Below, piece after piece: positions 46,889 through 56,074 of a DNA stretch of 64,000 bases. The stretch comes from Bacteroides caecigallinarum (lineage in GTDB: Bacteria; Bacteroidota; Bacteroidia; Bacteroidales; Bacteroidaceae), in NCBI RefSeq assembly GCF_016902295.1, contig NZ_JACJLQ010000007.1:1-64000 (forward strand). The letters run 5' to 3'. The notes under the pieces are model-generated. The model had not been told where the DNA came from and did not search any database. It worked only from the letters and a program-made list of their open reading frames with translations. Within the stretch, counting starts at the first letter, position 1. Each line of letters starts with the position of its first letter. A program made the translations under genes and the position numbers.

Positions 46889-46984
46889 GTGAATTAATTA
46901 ATAATTAAAAATTAATAGATAAGAGTTGTTAGTTTTTAGTTATTAGAGGCATTCTGATGGGAACTAACAACTAAGAACTAAAAA

Positions 46985-47620
46985 TTAAAAATAATACGTC
47001 AGTGATACTACAAACGTCCTGTTCTTGGTCTCAGGTTTGTTCATATAAGCATTTTTCATACCCCAGTCATATCCTATTGCTATCTGTGTCTGACGCGCAA
47101 TTTCCACTCCGGCACGGAAACCTATTCCCCAGTCGAAGCGTGGTGAGAGTCCGTCTTTGAACATATTGTTTGATGATATTCCTGTTTCCGTTTTGCCGTC
47201 TGGATATGTAGTCGTATAATTCATCTTGCCAAACATTCCGATGTTGAAGTACGGACCTGCGTTTACGAAAATGCTTAGATTGTCATTGACCTTGAATTTA
47301 TAACCTAAGTGGATTGGTATGTTCAGGTAGTAAGGTGTTGTGTCCCATTCTAATTCTTTTCCGGTTCCGTTCTCGTATGCAGGTGTGGATTTCCAACCGT
47401 ATGATGAAATCATCAGTCCGAAATCGGTGTACAATCCTTTCTGTGCATCCCTGAAAGCATATTCACCTTTCAGTCCGGCATGGAAACCTGATTTTGATTC
47501 GTTTGCTGTCATAGAGTTCAGGTTGTAGCCTCCGGAAAGTCCGTATCTGAATTCCTGTGCTTGTGATGTCGCAAATACTATTGCAGACATTGCGATAGTG
47601 AGTAAAAATTTCTTTTTCAT
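46985..47620 (-). CDS. PorT-like outer-membrane beta-barrel protein
   Basis: The 211-residue protein has a signal peptide (MKKKFLLTIAMSAIVFATSQAQ, cited as its first MKKKFLLTIAM and final TSQAQ) and an eight-stranded barrel: FRYGLSGGYNLN, GFHAGLKGEYAF, GLYTDFGLMISSYGWKS, YYLNIPIHLGYKF, VNAGPYFNIGMFG, and the terminal FVVSLTYYF. It is the last gene of the ECF-sigma operon, 28 bp after the DUF4249 gene. The start at 47620 gives a clean signal peptide; a longer frame adds 19 non-signal residues. Confidence 0.85.
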   Translation of the reverse strand: MKKKFLLTIAMSAIVFATSQAQEFRYGLSGGYNLNSMTANESKSGFHAGLKGEYAFRDAQKGLYTDFGLMISSYGWKSTPAYENGTGKELEWDTTPYYLNIPIHLGYKFKVNDNLSIFVNAGPYFNIGMFGKMNYTTTYPDGKTETGISSNNMFKDGLSPRFDWGIGFRAGVEIARQTQIAIGYDWGMKNAYMNKPETKNRTFVVSLTYYF

Positions 47621-47648
47621 AAGTCTATGTTTAAATAATTGATTATTC

Positions 47649-48614
47649 TTAGTTCCTTTTGTCTTTTGGGTTATCAATCCAGTCGGTTTCGTAAATATTG
47701 CATCCGCCCAAAAGACCGATACCGTTTTCTATGTTTGTGTAGTGGCTGCGAATAGGAGCAAGGCCGTATTCTCCTAATTCATTGTTGTTAATATCGTTTA
47801 CTGATTTCAGATACTGGTACATTTCTTCCGAGAATCGGTAAAGACAGATTTTGAACTTGATGGTTTCTATCATTTCATCATCATTATAGCCTTCGTAATA
47901 ATATGTACTGGGTTGTAATGTATAGCTTTTCCCATTAAGCATGGTGTCGTCCCACAGATATATGTCACGGTAATAAGTTTTTGAAATGTCAAAAATCTCG
48001 TCAAAGCCTACTTTATTAAATAGCAGGGGTTCTTCATCAAGTTTCAGGTCTATTCCTTCGATTTTCTCTTCATCATCAACTTCACCATAGTAATGTGTTA
48101 CTGTATTCCTTACTATTCTCATTCCGTAATAGTCCTTTGTCTCTGCATTATCAGTAAATGATATGCGGAACTGTATTTCTCTGCCGTATGAACCGTTTTC
48201 TAAAACCATTTCCCACTTGTCCAATGGGAAGGCTTGTGGTATTACAGTACTTGATTTTGCCGTAGGCATATCCGGATATGATGCCTCCAAGTCTATCTTG
48301 TCGCCTTCCTTCAGTTTGCCAAGAACATAGTATGAATTAGCAGGTAGCAAGTCAGTCGCTTTGTCAGTATATTTTATCTCCTTTTCCACTCCGTTCAACT
48401 TAAATGTTATGTCCGGTTTGTCAGAAGTGTTTGTACCTTTATTGTTTACAGTTGTGCTTTGCGATACCTGTATCAGTGTAGTGTCGCTGAGGGTGTTTGG
48501 CATACAGAATACTACAGGCTTTCTTTTAGCCTCTATATCATCTATACTGAATTCGTATGTACAAGATGATAATGTAATCAGTAGTGATGCAATATATATA
48601 AATTTATGTCTCAT
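47649..48614 (-). CDS. DUF4249-family lipoprotein
   Basis: The 321-residue product has a lipoprotein signal with LSSC at residues 15-18 and a beta-rich DUF4249 core (YEFSIDDIEAKRKPVVFCMP near the start, then repeated TLIQVSQSTTVNN-like strands and YRFSEEMYQYLKSVNDINN near 270). DUF4249 proteins pair with STN-type TonB receptors in Bacteroidetes and are thought to capture substrate at the cell surface, much as SusD does for SusC. It follows the receptor gene by 6 bp. Confidence 0.88.
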   Translation of the reverse strand: MRHKFIYIASLLITLSSCTYEFSIDDIEAKRKPVVFCMPNTLSDTTLIQVSQSTTVNNKGTNTSDKPDITFKLNGVEKEIKYTDKATDLLPANSYYVLGKLKEGDKIDLEASYPDMPTAKSSTVIPQAFPLDKWEMVLENGSYGREIQFRISFTDNAETKDYYGMRIVRNTVTHYYGEVDDEEKIEGIDLKLDEEPLLFNKVGFDEIFDISKTYYRDIYLWDDTMLNGKSYTLQPSTYYYEGYNDDEMIETIKFKICLYRFSEEMYQYLKSVNDINNNELGEYGLAPIRSHYTNIENGIGLLGGCNIYETDWIDNPKDKRN

Positions 48615-48620
48615 ATCAGT

Positions 48621-51191
48621 TTAAAATTTAAGTGTGTAGCTGAATGATGGAATAATAGGGAATACACCCTGTCCTTTTCCGGTGAATGTACCGTCCTTGT
48701 TCTGTTTTACTGTGGCATACAATGGATTCATCCTGCAATAGGCATTGTAAAGACTGACATTCCATATTCTCTCAAAGCCTCTTTTAGTGGTTTTGCGGAA
48801 GTTTATACCCAAGTCAAGTCTGTGATAGGCCGGCAGGGAAACATTGTTCGGGGATTCATAAACCATAATACTTTCGTTCTTATCCTCTGTTCCGGGTATT
48901 GCAGGTGCTTCTACCTTTTGTGTCGGTATAGTCATGCGGTTTCCGCTATGGAAATTCCACGATGCGTATGTGTCAATCCTGTCGCTGAACTTGTGGCTCA
49001 GGTTGATAGAGAATTTATGACGGTTGTCGAACTTGTCCGGGTACCATGACTGATGGAAGTTCGCGAAGAATCTCTTGCTCCACGAAAGGGTGTAGGATGC
49101 ATCTATGGATGTTTTTCCGTTACTGTAGCTGATGTCAGCTTCCGCTCCGTATGCTTTCCCTTTTCCTGTCCTTACGTTCTCTTCCCAGTCATCAGCAGAA
49201 GGGTTAAGTTGGTTATCGCCATTGTATTCTATCAGATTGTTCATGGTCTTATAGAATCCTTCTATGCTTAATCTGATGTTATACGGAAGTCTGCTGTATA
49301 TCCCTGCTGAGTATTGTCGCGACCTCATAGGGGTGATTTTTTCAGTAGAAGGCACCCAATAGTCTGTCGGCAGGTTCAGGTAGGTAGCCGATAGCTGATG
49401 CATGAACTGGCTCATCTCCGTATATGATACCTTGAAACTTGCATTGTTGCATATCTTGATGTTCATTGCTGCGCGTGGTTCAATAGAGTGATATTTCGTT
49501 CCTGCAATACCGAACATGGTGTAGTGTATTCCACCGTTCAGTTTCAGACGGCTGCCAAGCGAGATGTCATCTTCGGCATAGAGGGTAAATTCATTACTCT
49601 TGTACTGACTTTTTATTCTGTCTGTCAGTTCATTGTTTGTCGTATTTTCATACTTGGAATAGTAATTCTGCGGCATGAAAATGTGGCGCATATAGTTTGA
49701 ACCGAAACGGATGTGGTTCCATGTGTTAGGACGATAGTCGAACTCCATCCTGTAGCCGAAATCGTTTATGGTGGAATGGTTGTTCTGAATCTTTATTATT
49801 GCACCGTCCAATCCCTCTATATATCCCAAACGTTCTTCACTCAGATAGTCGAATTTGGAGCGGTTATAGGTATATACTCCGGTAAAATTTGCAAACAGCT
49901 TGTGAGAAAAAATATATTTCCAGTTTGCTGATGCGGTGAAGTTCCCCCATTGCAGGTTGAACTTGTCTATATTGGAAAGTTCCGAAGAATAAGAATATGC
50001 CTTGTTGTTCACTTTTAGAAGATCATTACCGGAATACAGGCTGATATCCGCACGGCTCTTTTCAGAGAATATGTGAGTAACTTTCGCGTTTATATCATGG
50101 AAAGCATATCTTACGTTCTTCTTGTCTCTGCGGCTTGTATTTATTATGGCGAATGAGGGTGCGGTGAGCAAGTCCAGCCATGTGCGTCGCATCGCCACGT
50201 TGAACGAGGTGCGGTCTTTCACTATCGGCCCTTCAAACTGTATTCTGCCTTCAAGGAGTCCGAGCGTGAAACTTCCGTGATATTCTTTCATGTTTCCGTC
50301 GTTTGTACGGACATCAACTACCGATGAAAGTCGTCCACCGTAACGGGCAGGGAAGCCGCTCTTGTAGAAGTCGATGTTCTTTACAATATCTGTATTGAAA
50401 GCAGAGAACAGTCCTCCGGCATGGTTCACCTGATAGAGTGGTGTACCGTCGAGCAGGAAAAGGTTCTCGTCGTTTCCGCCGCCGTGAACATAAAGTCCGG
50501 AGATTAGCTCCGTACCGCTAGCTACTCCCGACAGACTTTGGAGTTTCTTCACTACATCAGGCGAGCTCATGAAGTTGTTTCCGCTTACGAAGTCCTTTGC
50601 CGTAAGCGAAACTTTTCCGGTCTGTGTAGTGTAGATAGGGGAGTTCAGGTCGGCTGTTACCACTACCTCATTTATGCGGTAATCCGCTTTCAGGTATATG
50701 TTCTGCGATTTGTTTCCTTTTAGCGTAATATCTTCGGTTTGTTCACCGCAGCTGATATGCGAGAAACGGATTTTATGTTTTCCTTCGTTGAGTGTAAGAC
50801 TGTAGAAACCATGCTCGTTTGTCAGTGTACCGGTATTGGAGGTGATGTCCCAGACAGTGGCGTTTATCACTGTCTCGCCGTTCTCCTGATAGATATATCC
50901 ACTCAATGTATATGACGACAGTCTTTTCAGTATCACGTAGTCACCGTTTATCTCCCATTTGATGCCGGTATTGCTGAATATTGTTTCAAGGCTGTTTTCA
51001 AGGCTTACCATACTTGGTTTCTTGCCCGAATACGGTATGTTCAGCTTTATAGACGAGTCGTAAACAAAGCTTACAGGGTAGATACTTTTCACCTGCTCCA
51101 TCATGTCTTCTACAGTGACTCTGCCTTGTGCATTTATTGATGAAACGCATATTGTAGAAACCAGAAGGATTATTGATATAATTCTGTTCAT
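48621..51191 (-). CDS. STN-domain TonB-dependent receptor
   Basis: The 856-residue protein has a signal peptide (1-21), an STN (secretin/TonB N-terminal) domain at about 25-90 (DMMEQVKSIYPVSFVYD), a carboxypeptidase-like regulatory domain at about 95-180 (LSGYIYQENGETVINATVWD), and then plug and barrel (NEVVVTADLNSP, LSGVASGTELISGLYVHGGG, SVVDVRTNDG), ending in FPIIPSFSYTLKF. STN lets the receptor signal through the FecR anti-sigma factor encoded just upstream, switching on its own operon when substrate binds. Substrate unknown. Confidence 0.9.
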   Translation of the reverse strand: MNRIISIILLVSTICVSSINAQGRVTVEDMMEQVKSIYPVSFVYDSSIKLNIPYSGKKPSMVSLENSLETIFSNTGIKWEINGDYVILKRLSSYTLSGYIYQENGETVINATVWDITSNTGTLTNEHGFYSLTLNEGKHKIRFSHISCGEQTEDITLKGNKSQNIYLKADYRINEVVVTADLNSPIYTTQTGKVSLTAKDFVSGNNFMSSPDVVKKLQSLSGVASGTELISGLYVHGGGNDENLFLLDGTPLYQVNHAGGLFSAFNTDIVKNIDFYKSGFPARYGGRLSSVVDVRTNDGNMKEYHGSFTLGLLEGRIQFEGPIVKDRTSFNVAMRRTWLDLLTAPSFAIINTSRRDKKNVRYAFHDINAKVTHIFSEKSRADISLYSGNDLLKVNNKAYSYSSELSNIDKFNLQWGNFTASANWKYIFSHKLFANFTGVYTYNRSKFDYLSEERLGYIEGLDGAIIKIQNNHSTINDFGYRMEFDYRPNTWNHIRFGSNYMRHIFMPQNYYSKYENTTNNELTDRIKSQYKSNEFTLYAEDDISLGSRLKLNGGIHYTMFGIAGTKYHSIEPRAAMNIKICNNASFKVSYTEMSQFMHQLSATYLNLPTDYWVPSTEKITPMRSRQYSAGIYSRLPYNIRLSIEGFYKTMNNLIEYNGDNQLNPSADDWEENVRTGKGKAYGAEADISYSNGKTSIDASYTLSWSKRFFANFHQSWYPDKFDNRHKFSINLSHKFSDRIDTYASWNFHSGNRMTIPTQKVEAPAIPGTEDKNESIMVYESPNNVSLPAYHRLDLGINFRKTTKRGFERIWNVSLYNAYCRMNPLYATVKQNKDGTFTGKGQGVFPIIPSFSYTLKF

Positions 51192-51193
51192 GT

Positions 51194-52009
51194 TCAGTCT
51201 TTCTTAGTTATTGTGATGTCTAATGTTTTCTCTATAAGTGAGATAATCTCGTCCAAGCTGTCCGTTTTGAACTCGGCTGTAATGGTTTTGAAATGTTCGG
51301 ACGCATAAAGGCTTGTTCCATAATAAAGTGATAGTTCCTTCATTACGGCATCTATAGGAGTATTCTTGTAAACGAACTTTCCTGTAGCCCATGCTGACGG
51401 GTTAGGGAAGGCGGCGTTTGTTATTTCTGGCATTTCGTTTCCGTGCTTCAGTGTTCCGCTTATATCCTTTGTGAGTATAATGCCTTTGGAACTGTTCCTG
51501 CCCTTGAACATTACCTTTCCGGATTTCACATACACGTTTGTGACAGTGTCCTGCATACGCTCGTCAATCTCAAATTCAGTTCCGAGGACTTTGACCTGTG
51601 CATACATTGCTGTGGCCATGAATGGTGACTGCTCGTTTCTGCGGACAGAGAAAAAGACTTTTCCTGACATATTTACCTCTCGTGACTTCTTTCCGTAATT
51701 ATCGGAGTCGTATTTCAATGTGGAACCTTTGGAGAGTATGACAAGTGTGCTGTCCGGCAGGAAATGTCTGGTGATTCCTGCATCCGCAGTGACTGATATC
51801 ATGTTGTTGTCACTTCGGCTTAACAGTGTATAGCTTACTATACATATCAGTATCGCGGCAGCTATGCCGGATGAGAATATCCATAGCCTTTGCTGATTAT
51901 TCTGCTGACTGTGGCCTGTGATTTTGTTTAGTGCCTTTGTGGTATCCAGTTTCCCGTATCTGTAATATCTGAGGACAAACTGCAAGTTTTTTTCTTCTTT
52001 ATCTTTCAT
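51194..52009 (-). CDS. FecR-family anti-sigma factor
   Basis: The 271-residue protein has a cytoplasmic N-terminus, one membrane helix (about residues 42-61, IFSSGIAAAILICIVSYTLL), a FecR domain (about 95-190, with ITRHFLPDSTLVILSKGSTL) and a C-terminal DUF4974 domain (VYKNTPIDAVMKELSLYYG). It holds the ECF sigma factor encoded upstream until the STN domain of the receptor triggers release. Only 2 bp separate it from the receptor gene. Confidence 0.93.
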   Translation of the reverse strand: MKDKEEKNLQFVLRYYRYGKLDTTKALNKITGHSQQNNQQRLWIFSSGIAAAILICIVSYTLLSRSDNNMISVTADAGITRHFLPDSTLVILSKGSTLKYDSDNYGKKSREVNMSGKVFFSVRRNEQSPFMATAMYAQVKVLGTEFEIDERMQDTVTNVYVKSGKVMFKGRNSSKGIILTKDISGTLKHGNEMPEITNAAFPNPSAWATGKFVYKNTPIDAVMKELSLYYGTSLYASEHFKTITAEFKTDSLDEIISLIEKTLDITITKKD

Positions 52010-52075
52010 GATTGTACTTTGTTTTTAGATAAGACGCAAAGTATTGAAAAAACTACTATGCGGAAATGAAAAAAA

Positions 52076-52588
52076 TTATCCGAAAAAGAACATATATACT
52101 TTGCGGACACCTTCTTTGAGGTTTTTAAGAGCCTTGTTCATCTGATTTTTTACCGTGTTTACGGAGATGTTCATCCTGACGGCTATTTCCTCATACTTCA
52201 TTCCGTCGCGTTTTGCAAGCAGGAACACTTCCCTGCATTTTTCCGGTAGTGAGTCTATTGCGGTCCATAGTCGCGCTTCGTCGTACGAACGTTCCTCGCA
52301 TTCCTCTTCGGAGATGATGCCTTCAAGGTCGGACGGCTGGACATTGCTGTCTATCAGAGAGTCTTTCCTTACAATATCTATACAGCGGTTTCTTACCATA
52401 GAATACAGATATGATTTTATATCAGAAATCTCCATTCCTGAGTCTTTCCGTTCCCAAAGCTCGGCAAAACAGTCCTGCACTGTGTCTTCCGCATTGTCAA
52501 TATCGTGGAGATAATGCAATGCGAAAAGGCATAGCGGACGGTAGTACAGACGGAAATTGTCCTTGAATGAGTTTGTAGTTATAGTCAT
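52076..52588 (-). CDS. ECF-type RNA polymerase sigma factor
   Basis: The 170-residue sigma factor has region 2 (YYRPLCLFALHYLHDIDNAEDTVQDCFAELW, cited as LCLFALHYLHDIDNAEDTVQ) and region 4 (LPEKCREVFLLAKRDGMKYE and EIAVRMNISVNTVKNQMNKA). It starts the leftward operon with fecR, the receptor, DUF4249 and the barrel gene, and is probably controlled by FecR. The 67-bp gap to fecR carries a near-consensus -7 (TACTTTG, one base short of TAnnTTTG), so fecR may also have its own promoter. Confidence 0.93.
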   Translation of the reverse strand: MTITTNSFKDNFRLYYRPLCLFALHYLHDIDNAEDTVQDCFAELWERKDSGMEISDIKSYLYSMVRNRCIDIVRKDSLIDSNVQPSDLEGIISEEECEERSYDEARLWTAIDSLPEKCREVFLLAKRDGMKYEEIAVRMNISVNTVKNQMNKALKNLKEGVRKVYMFFFG

Positions 52589-52702
52589 GATGTGTTGTTT
52601 CGTATAGTTCGTATTTTATGGAAGACTATAAATATATGTTTTAGTACTATAAGGAAACAACAATTTTAACAACCTTTAGAGATACAAGACTATTATGAAA
52701 AA

Positions 52703-53938
52703 TTAGAAATAATACATTACCAGTCCCAATATTCGATGGTTTGTAACGTCATGTGTGTTTATCACACGGCCGTTTGAAAGGTCGGTATCTCCATACCATG
52801 CCGTTGTAGGTACGTATTCCAATCCTATTTGCCAATGAGGAAGATTATACGAGAAAGCCAGATTAAATGAACATATCTGGTCTATGTCGAGCCCCATGCC
52901 ATATTGCTCGGATGAAACTAAAGCCTTGTTACATCCTAATTTTTTGGTATATCCGGCATAAATATGCGCTTTCCATTTGTTTCCGTATGTGAAGTTCATC
53001 CATGATGTGGAATGCCGCATTGGAGTGTATTCCTGTTTGCCGGTGACCGGATCTATGCCGGAAATTCCGTAGCCTCCGAGCAAGGCTGTATGGTCAAGAC
53101 ATGACGCCAATAGCGTTTTTGCAGCGAATCGCCATTGTGGGGCTTTATATTCCAAATGCGCTTCGCAAGAGAAGGTTGTCATACGTTCGTTTACCTTGAA
53201 ACGCTGTTCGTTTCCTGCTTCGTCAACAACAGTTGAATATGTGCGCGGCTTAAGTGAAATCATGTGTATTCCGGCACCGGCTGTAAAACCTTTGTTACTA
53301 TAGTCCGCGCCGACGTAAAATTCCGGCAGGCAACTGTTTTTCAAGTAATTTTCGCTTGCACCTTCAGGACCTGATGACATATATTGGAGTTGCCATAAGG
53401 CAGATGCGGTGAAACTCATTTTGCCGGTGTTCCATTTTAAAGTGATTTGAGGCTCACGGTTAAACGGTTGGAAAGGGGCTCCGGTGGAGAGATTTAACAC
53501 ATCCGGAACAACACTGCCGAACAGAGGATGCCATGCCTGTCCTATCAGCATGTTAACGTGTTTCCAGTCTAAAGCCACATACGCCTGCCGTATTCTAATC
53601 ATCGTAGTACTAAGCGAGAAACCTCCGAAATCTACTTCCACTTTGGCACTTGATTTGGCTTTGCCTATATCGGGACCTTTCATGTCAATTCCAAAGCGGG
53701 TGGTAAAAGTGTAGAAACTTCCATTGGGCGTGGCATTAATGTCGTTTCCCTGACTGTCGAAATCGTTGTTCAAAGGGTACAGATAGAAATTCCCATCTAC
53801 AGGGGCCTGGTTTGCCCGTGTGTTGTAGAATAAATCCCCGCGTACGAAACCATAGAAATGATATGAAAAGTTTTTCTTTTGTGCGGTAATAGAGCACGAT
53901 AAAGCCAATAAGGCGATTAAAACAAGCGTATTTTTCAT
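52703..53938 (-). CDS. Porin-like outer-membrane protein
   Basis: The 411-residue product has a signal peptide (1-19, ending SCSITAQ) and a long barrel with many alternating strands (YHFYGFVRGDLFYNTRANQ, TTRFGIDMKGPDIGKAKSS, AYVALDWKHVNMLIGQAWHP). The FYGFVRxDxFYNTR-like start and GQAWHPLFG resemble DcaP-type porins. It ends in HRILGLVMYYF with a terminal Phe. It is monocistronic with no obvious transporter partner. Function is inferred from topology only. Confidence 0.78.
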   Translation of the reverse strand: MKNTLVLIALLALSCSITAQKKNFSYHFYGFVRGDLFYNTRANQAPVDGNFYLYPLNNDFDSQGNDINATPNGSFYTFTTRFGIDMKGPDIGKAKSSAKVEVDFGGFSLSTTMIRIRQAYVALDWKHVNMLIGQAWHPLFGSVVPDVLNLSTGAPFQPFNREPQITLKWNTGKMSFTASALWQLQYMSSGPEGASENYLKNSCLPEFYVGADYSNKGFTAGAGIHMISLKPRTYSTVVDEAGNEQRFKVNERMTTFSCEAHLEYKAPQWRFAAKTLLASCLDHTALLGGYGISGIDPVTGKQEYTPMRHSTSWMNFTYGNKWKAHIYAGYTKKLGCNKALVSSEQYGMGLDIDQICSFNLAFSYNLPHWQIGLEYVPTTAWYGDTDLSNGRVINTHDVTNHRILGLVMYYF

Positions 53939-54050
53939 AGTTGTAAAGATTACTTCGCTATTTGTTAGTAGAATTGTGGTTTATGTATCATTTTGCGAAT
54001 ATATAAAAGTTTTTTATTGTATTAATAAACTCAAGGATTTTTTTTGTTAG

Positions 54051-54962
54051 TTATTTGCATGTATATGCCTGACACTCTGTTCCTGTTATTTCAGTTTCTA
54101 TGGTACAATGGTGTACTCCTGCATTATTGAATATTTTTCTCACTTCGCATTTTACTTCTTCCATCTTTCCAAGGTCTTTTATGACTATATGAATGGTAGC
54201 GGCGACATCAGTAGTGCTGATAGCCCAGATATGCAGGTGATGCCAGCTTTCTATCTGGTCGCAATTACGCAAATCTTCTATAATATGTTCTTTGTCAACT
54301 GATGAGGGAACGGCATCAAGCGTCATCAGCAGGCTCTCCTTAAGCAGATTGTAAGTAGAGAACATGATTATTATTGCCAATACTATGCCTATTACAGGGT
54401 CAATCCATACCCATTCCGTGTAGCTGATTATAATTCCCGATATGACAACACCTACAGATACGAGTGTGTCCATGAGCATGTGAAGGTATGCGCCTTTTAC
54501 GTTTATGTCCTGCTTGCTTCCGCCCATCAGTAACCATGTTGTAAGTCCGTTTATCAGTATTCCTACTCCTGCGGTCCAGCTTATGGCTGTACCTGATATC
54601 GGTTGAGGATTCTTCAGTTTATAAACACTTTCGATTATGATAGCACCGACGGCAACAAGCAGTATCAGTGCATTAACAAGAGAAATAAGTATTGTGGCTT
54701 TCTTGTATCCGTACGTAAATTGAGGTGTAGATGCTGCCTTATTCATTCTGAATGCTACAAGCACAAGTACAAGACTGAATACGTCGCTCAGATTGTGTCC
54801 GGCATCAGATAATAGTCCTACAGAATTGTATAGCAGTCCTACGATGGCTTCTATACCGACAAATAAAAGATTCAGTGCTATGCAAAAAATGAAAATCTTG
54901 CTCATCGAAGCAGATATTTCATGATGGTGGTGATGATGATTGTGGTTGTGATGAGTGTCCAT
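54051..54962 (-). CDS. His-rich cation diffusion facilitator (zinc/cobalt/cadmium exporter)
   Basis: The 303-residue CDF protein has a very His-rich start (MDTHHNHNHHHHHHE) ahead of six membrane helices. The metal site HxxxD occurs in SDAGHNLSDVFSL (helix 2) and HMLMDTLVS (helix 5). The cytoplasmic C-terminal domain includes HHLHIWAISTTDVAATIHIV. It exports Zn2+ or similar ions from the cytoplasm. The TTG-initiated longer frame to 54983 overlaps a -7 box (TATCTTTG, minus, 54981-54988), so the ATG at 54962 is the start. The His tail may act as a metal sensor or buffer. Confidence 0.94.
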   Translation of the reverse strand: MDTHHNHNHHHHHHEISASMSKIFIFCIALNLLFVGIEAIVGLLYNSVGLLSDAGHNLSDVFSLVLVLVAFRMNKAASTPQFTYGYKKATILISLVNALILLVAVGAIIIESVYKLKNPQPISGTAISWTAGVGILINGLTTWLLMGGSKQDINVKGAYLHMLMDTLVSVGVVISGIIISYTEWVWIDPVIGIVLAIIIMFSTYNLLKESLLMTLDAVPSSVDKEHIIEDLRNCDQIESWHHLHIWAISTTDVAATIHIVIKDLGKMEEVKCEVRKIFNNAGVHHCTIETEITGTECQAYTCK

Positions 54963-54980
54963 AACATAATTAATTTTCTT

Positions 54981-54988
54981 CAAAGATA
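54981..54988 (-). promoter_or_regulatory. -7 box for the CDF gene
   Basis: TATCTTTG on the minus strand matches TAnnTTTG and lies 18 bp before the chosen ATG, giving a very short leader. A -33 TTG may lie near 55009, but is not certain. Confidence 0.5.
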
Positions 54989-55124
54989 TGTATTTAGTTA
55001 TAAAACTACCAAAGGTTAGGTAAGAAACCTGTTTCTGCCGACATTAAAATCATTATTTTTAGGTATTTCAGAAACATTTTGTTTGCACTTATTTTGCAAT
55101 GTCAAATCAATAAAATGTAAGGAA

Positions 55125-55628
55125 ATGAAAAAGACTGGAATTTTTTATGGTTCCACTACTGGAACTACAGAATCGGTAGCAGGAATGATTGCAGGTAAAT
55201 TGGGCGTTTCATCGGCCGATGTACACGATGTGAGCAAGATGACTGCGGATATGGTAAATTCATACGATGTCCTTCTGCTGGGAACATCAACATGGGGCGA
55301 CGGCGAGTTGCAGGACGACTGGTACGACGGTGTAAAGCTGTTGAAAGGGCTTGACCTCAGTGGCAAACTTGTCGGACTGTTCGGCTGTGGAGATTCAGAA
55401 TCGTATCCGGATACGTTCTGCGATGGTATGGGAATTATCTATGAAGATTTGAAAGGCACCGGATGTGAGTTTATCAATGGAGTGTCTGATGCTGATTATA
55501 CTTATTCTTCGTCTGTTGCGGTAGTTGACGGTATGTTTGTAGGTCTTGCCATTGACGAGATGAATGAGAGTGGAAAGACTGATGAAAGAGTGACTGCATG
55601 GACTGACCATATCAAGACTTTATTATAA
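55125..55628 (+). CDS. fldA: Flavodoxin (long-chain type)
   Basis: The 167-residue protein is a classical cytoplasmic flavodoxin: FMN phosphate loop GIFYGSTTGTTESVAG (about 4-19), LLLGTSTWGDGELQDDWYD (isoalloxazine loop with Trp) and GLFGCGDSESYPDTFCDGMG (long-chain signature with Tyr). It carries electrons at low potential, for example to pyruvate:ferredoxin-type enzymes when iron is scarce. The ATG at 55125 is chosen for the compact N-terminus. It is followed by a DUF2023 gene, a known neighbour. Confidence 0.95.
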   Translation: MKKTGIFYGSTTGTTESVAGMIAGKLGVSSADVHDVSKMTADMVNSYDVLLLGTSTWGDGELQDDWYDGVKLLKGLDLSGKLVGLFGCGDSESYPDTFCDGMGIIYEDLKGTGCEFINGVSDADYTYSSSVAVVDGMFVGLAIDEMNESGKTDERVTAWTDHIKTLL

Positions 55629-55656
55629 TAATATTTATATGTAAAATCTATAGCCT

Positions 55657-56025
55657 ATGATGATGTCAAATGTAAATCCCACTGACATGAAGGTCTTCCT
55701 GAATCATGTTTATGAGTTCAAGAAAGGAGTGCGACAGATGGTTCTTTACACCATGAACAAGAAGAATCAGGAGTTTGCCGTGAACCGCCTGAAGAGACAG
55801 CGTATAAAATTCATAATACAGACTGTTGATGAAGAACGTATCAATCTGTTTTTTGGCAAGGACGAATGTATCAATGCCATACGGATGATAGTCACCCGTC
55901 CGCTGAATCAGCTTACACCTGAAGAGGATTTTATTTTGGGGGCCATGCTCGGGTATGACATCTGCGGGCAGTGCAAGCGTTATTGCGACCGCAAGATGAG
56001 AAAAAAATGTGTTTTGATAAACTAA
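55657..56025 (+). CDS. DUF2023-family protein
   Basis: The 122-residue product matches my memory of DUF2023: FLNHVYEFKKGVRQMVLYTMN near the start (cited as FLNHVYEFKKG), RLKRQRIKFIIQTVDEERIN (the most conserved segment, cited as its first twelve residues RLKRQRIKFIIQ), FFGKDECINAIRMIV, and a C-terminal Cys-rich GQCKRYCDRKMRKKC, which could bind a metal or FeS cluster. It begins 28 bp after fldA stops, and DUF2023 genes recur beside flavodoxin. I infer a flavodoxin-linked role that is not known. Confidence 0.78.
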   Translation: MMMSNVNPTDMKVFLNHVYEFKKGVRQMVLYTMNKKNQEFAVNRLKRQRIKFIIQTVDEERINLFFGKDECINAIRMIVTRPLNQLTPEEDFILGAMLGYDICGQCKRYCDRKMRKKCVLIN

Positions 56026-56074
56026 AATCAGGCTCGTATTTGTATTTCAGTCTCAATCATACTATTTTTGCAAT

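Noticed and set aside
46920-46980. AACTAACAA/TTGTTAGTT inverted repeats as ends of an insertion element
   Set aside because: The arms are imperfect and A/T-rich, nothing transposase-like lies between them, and such strings are common AT-rich intergenic sequence.
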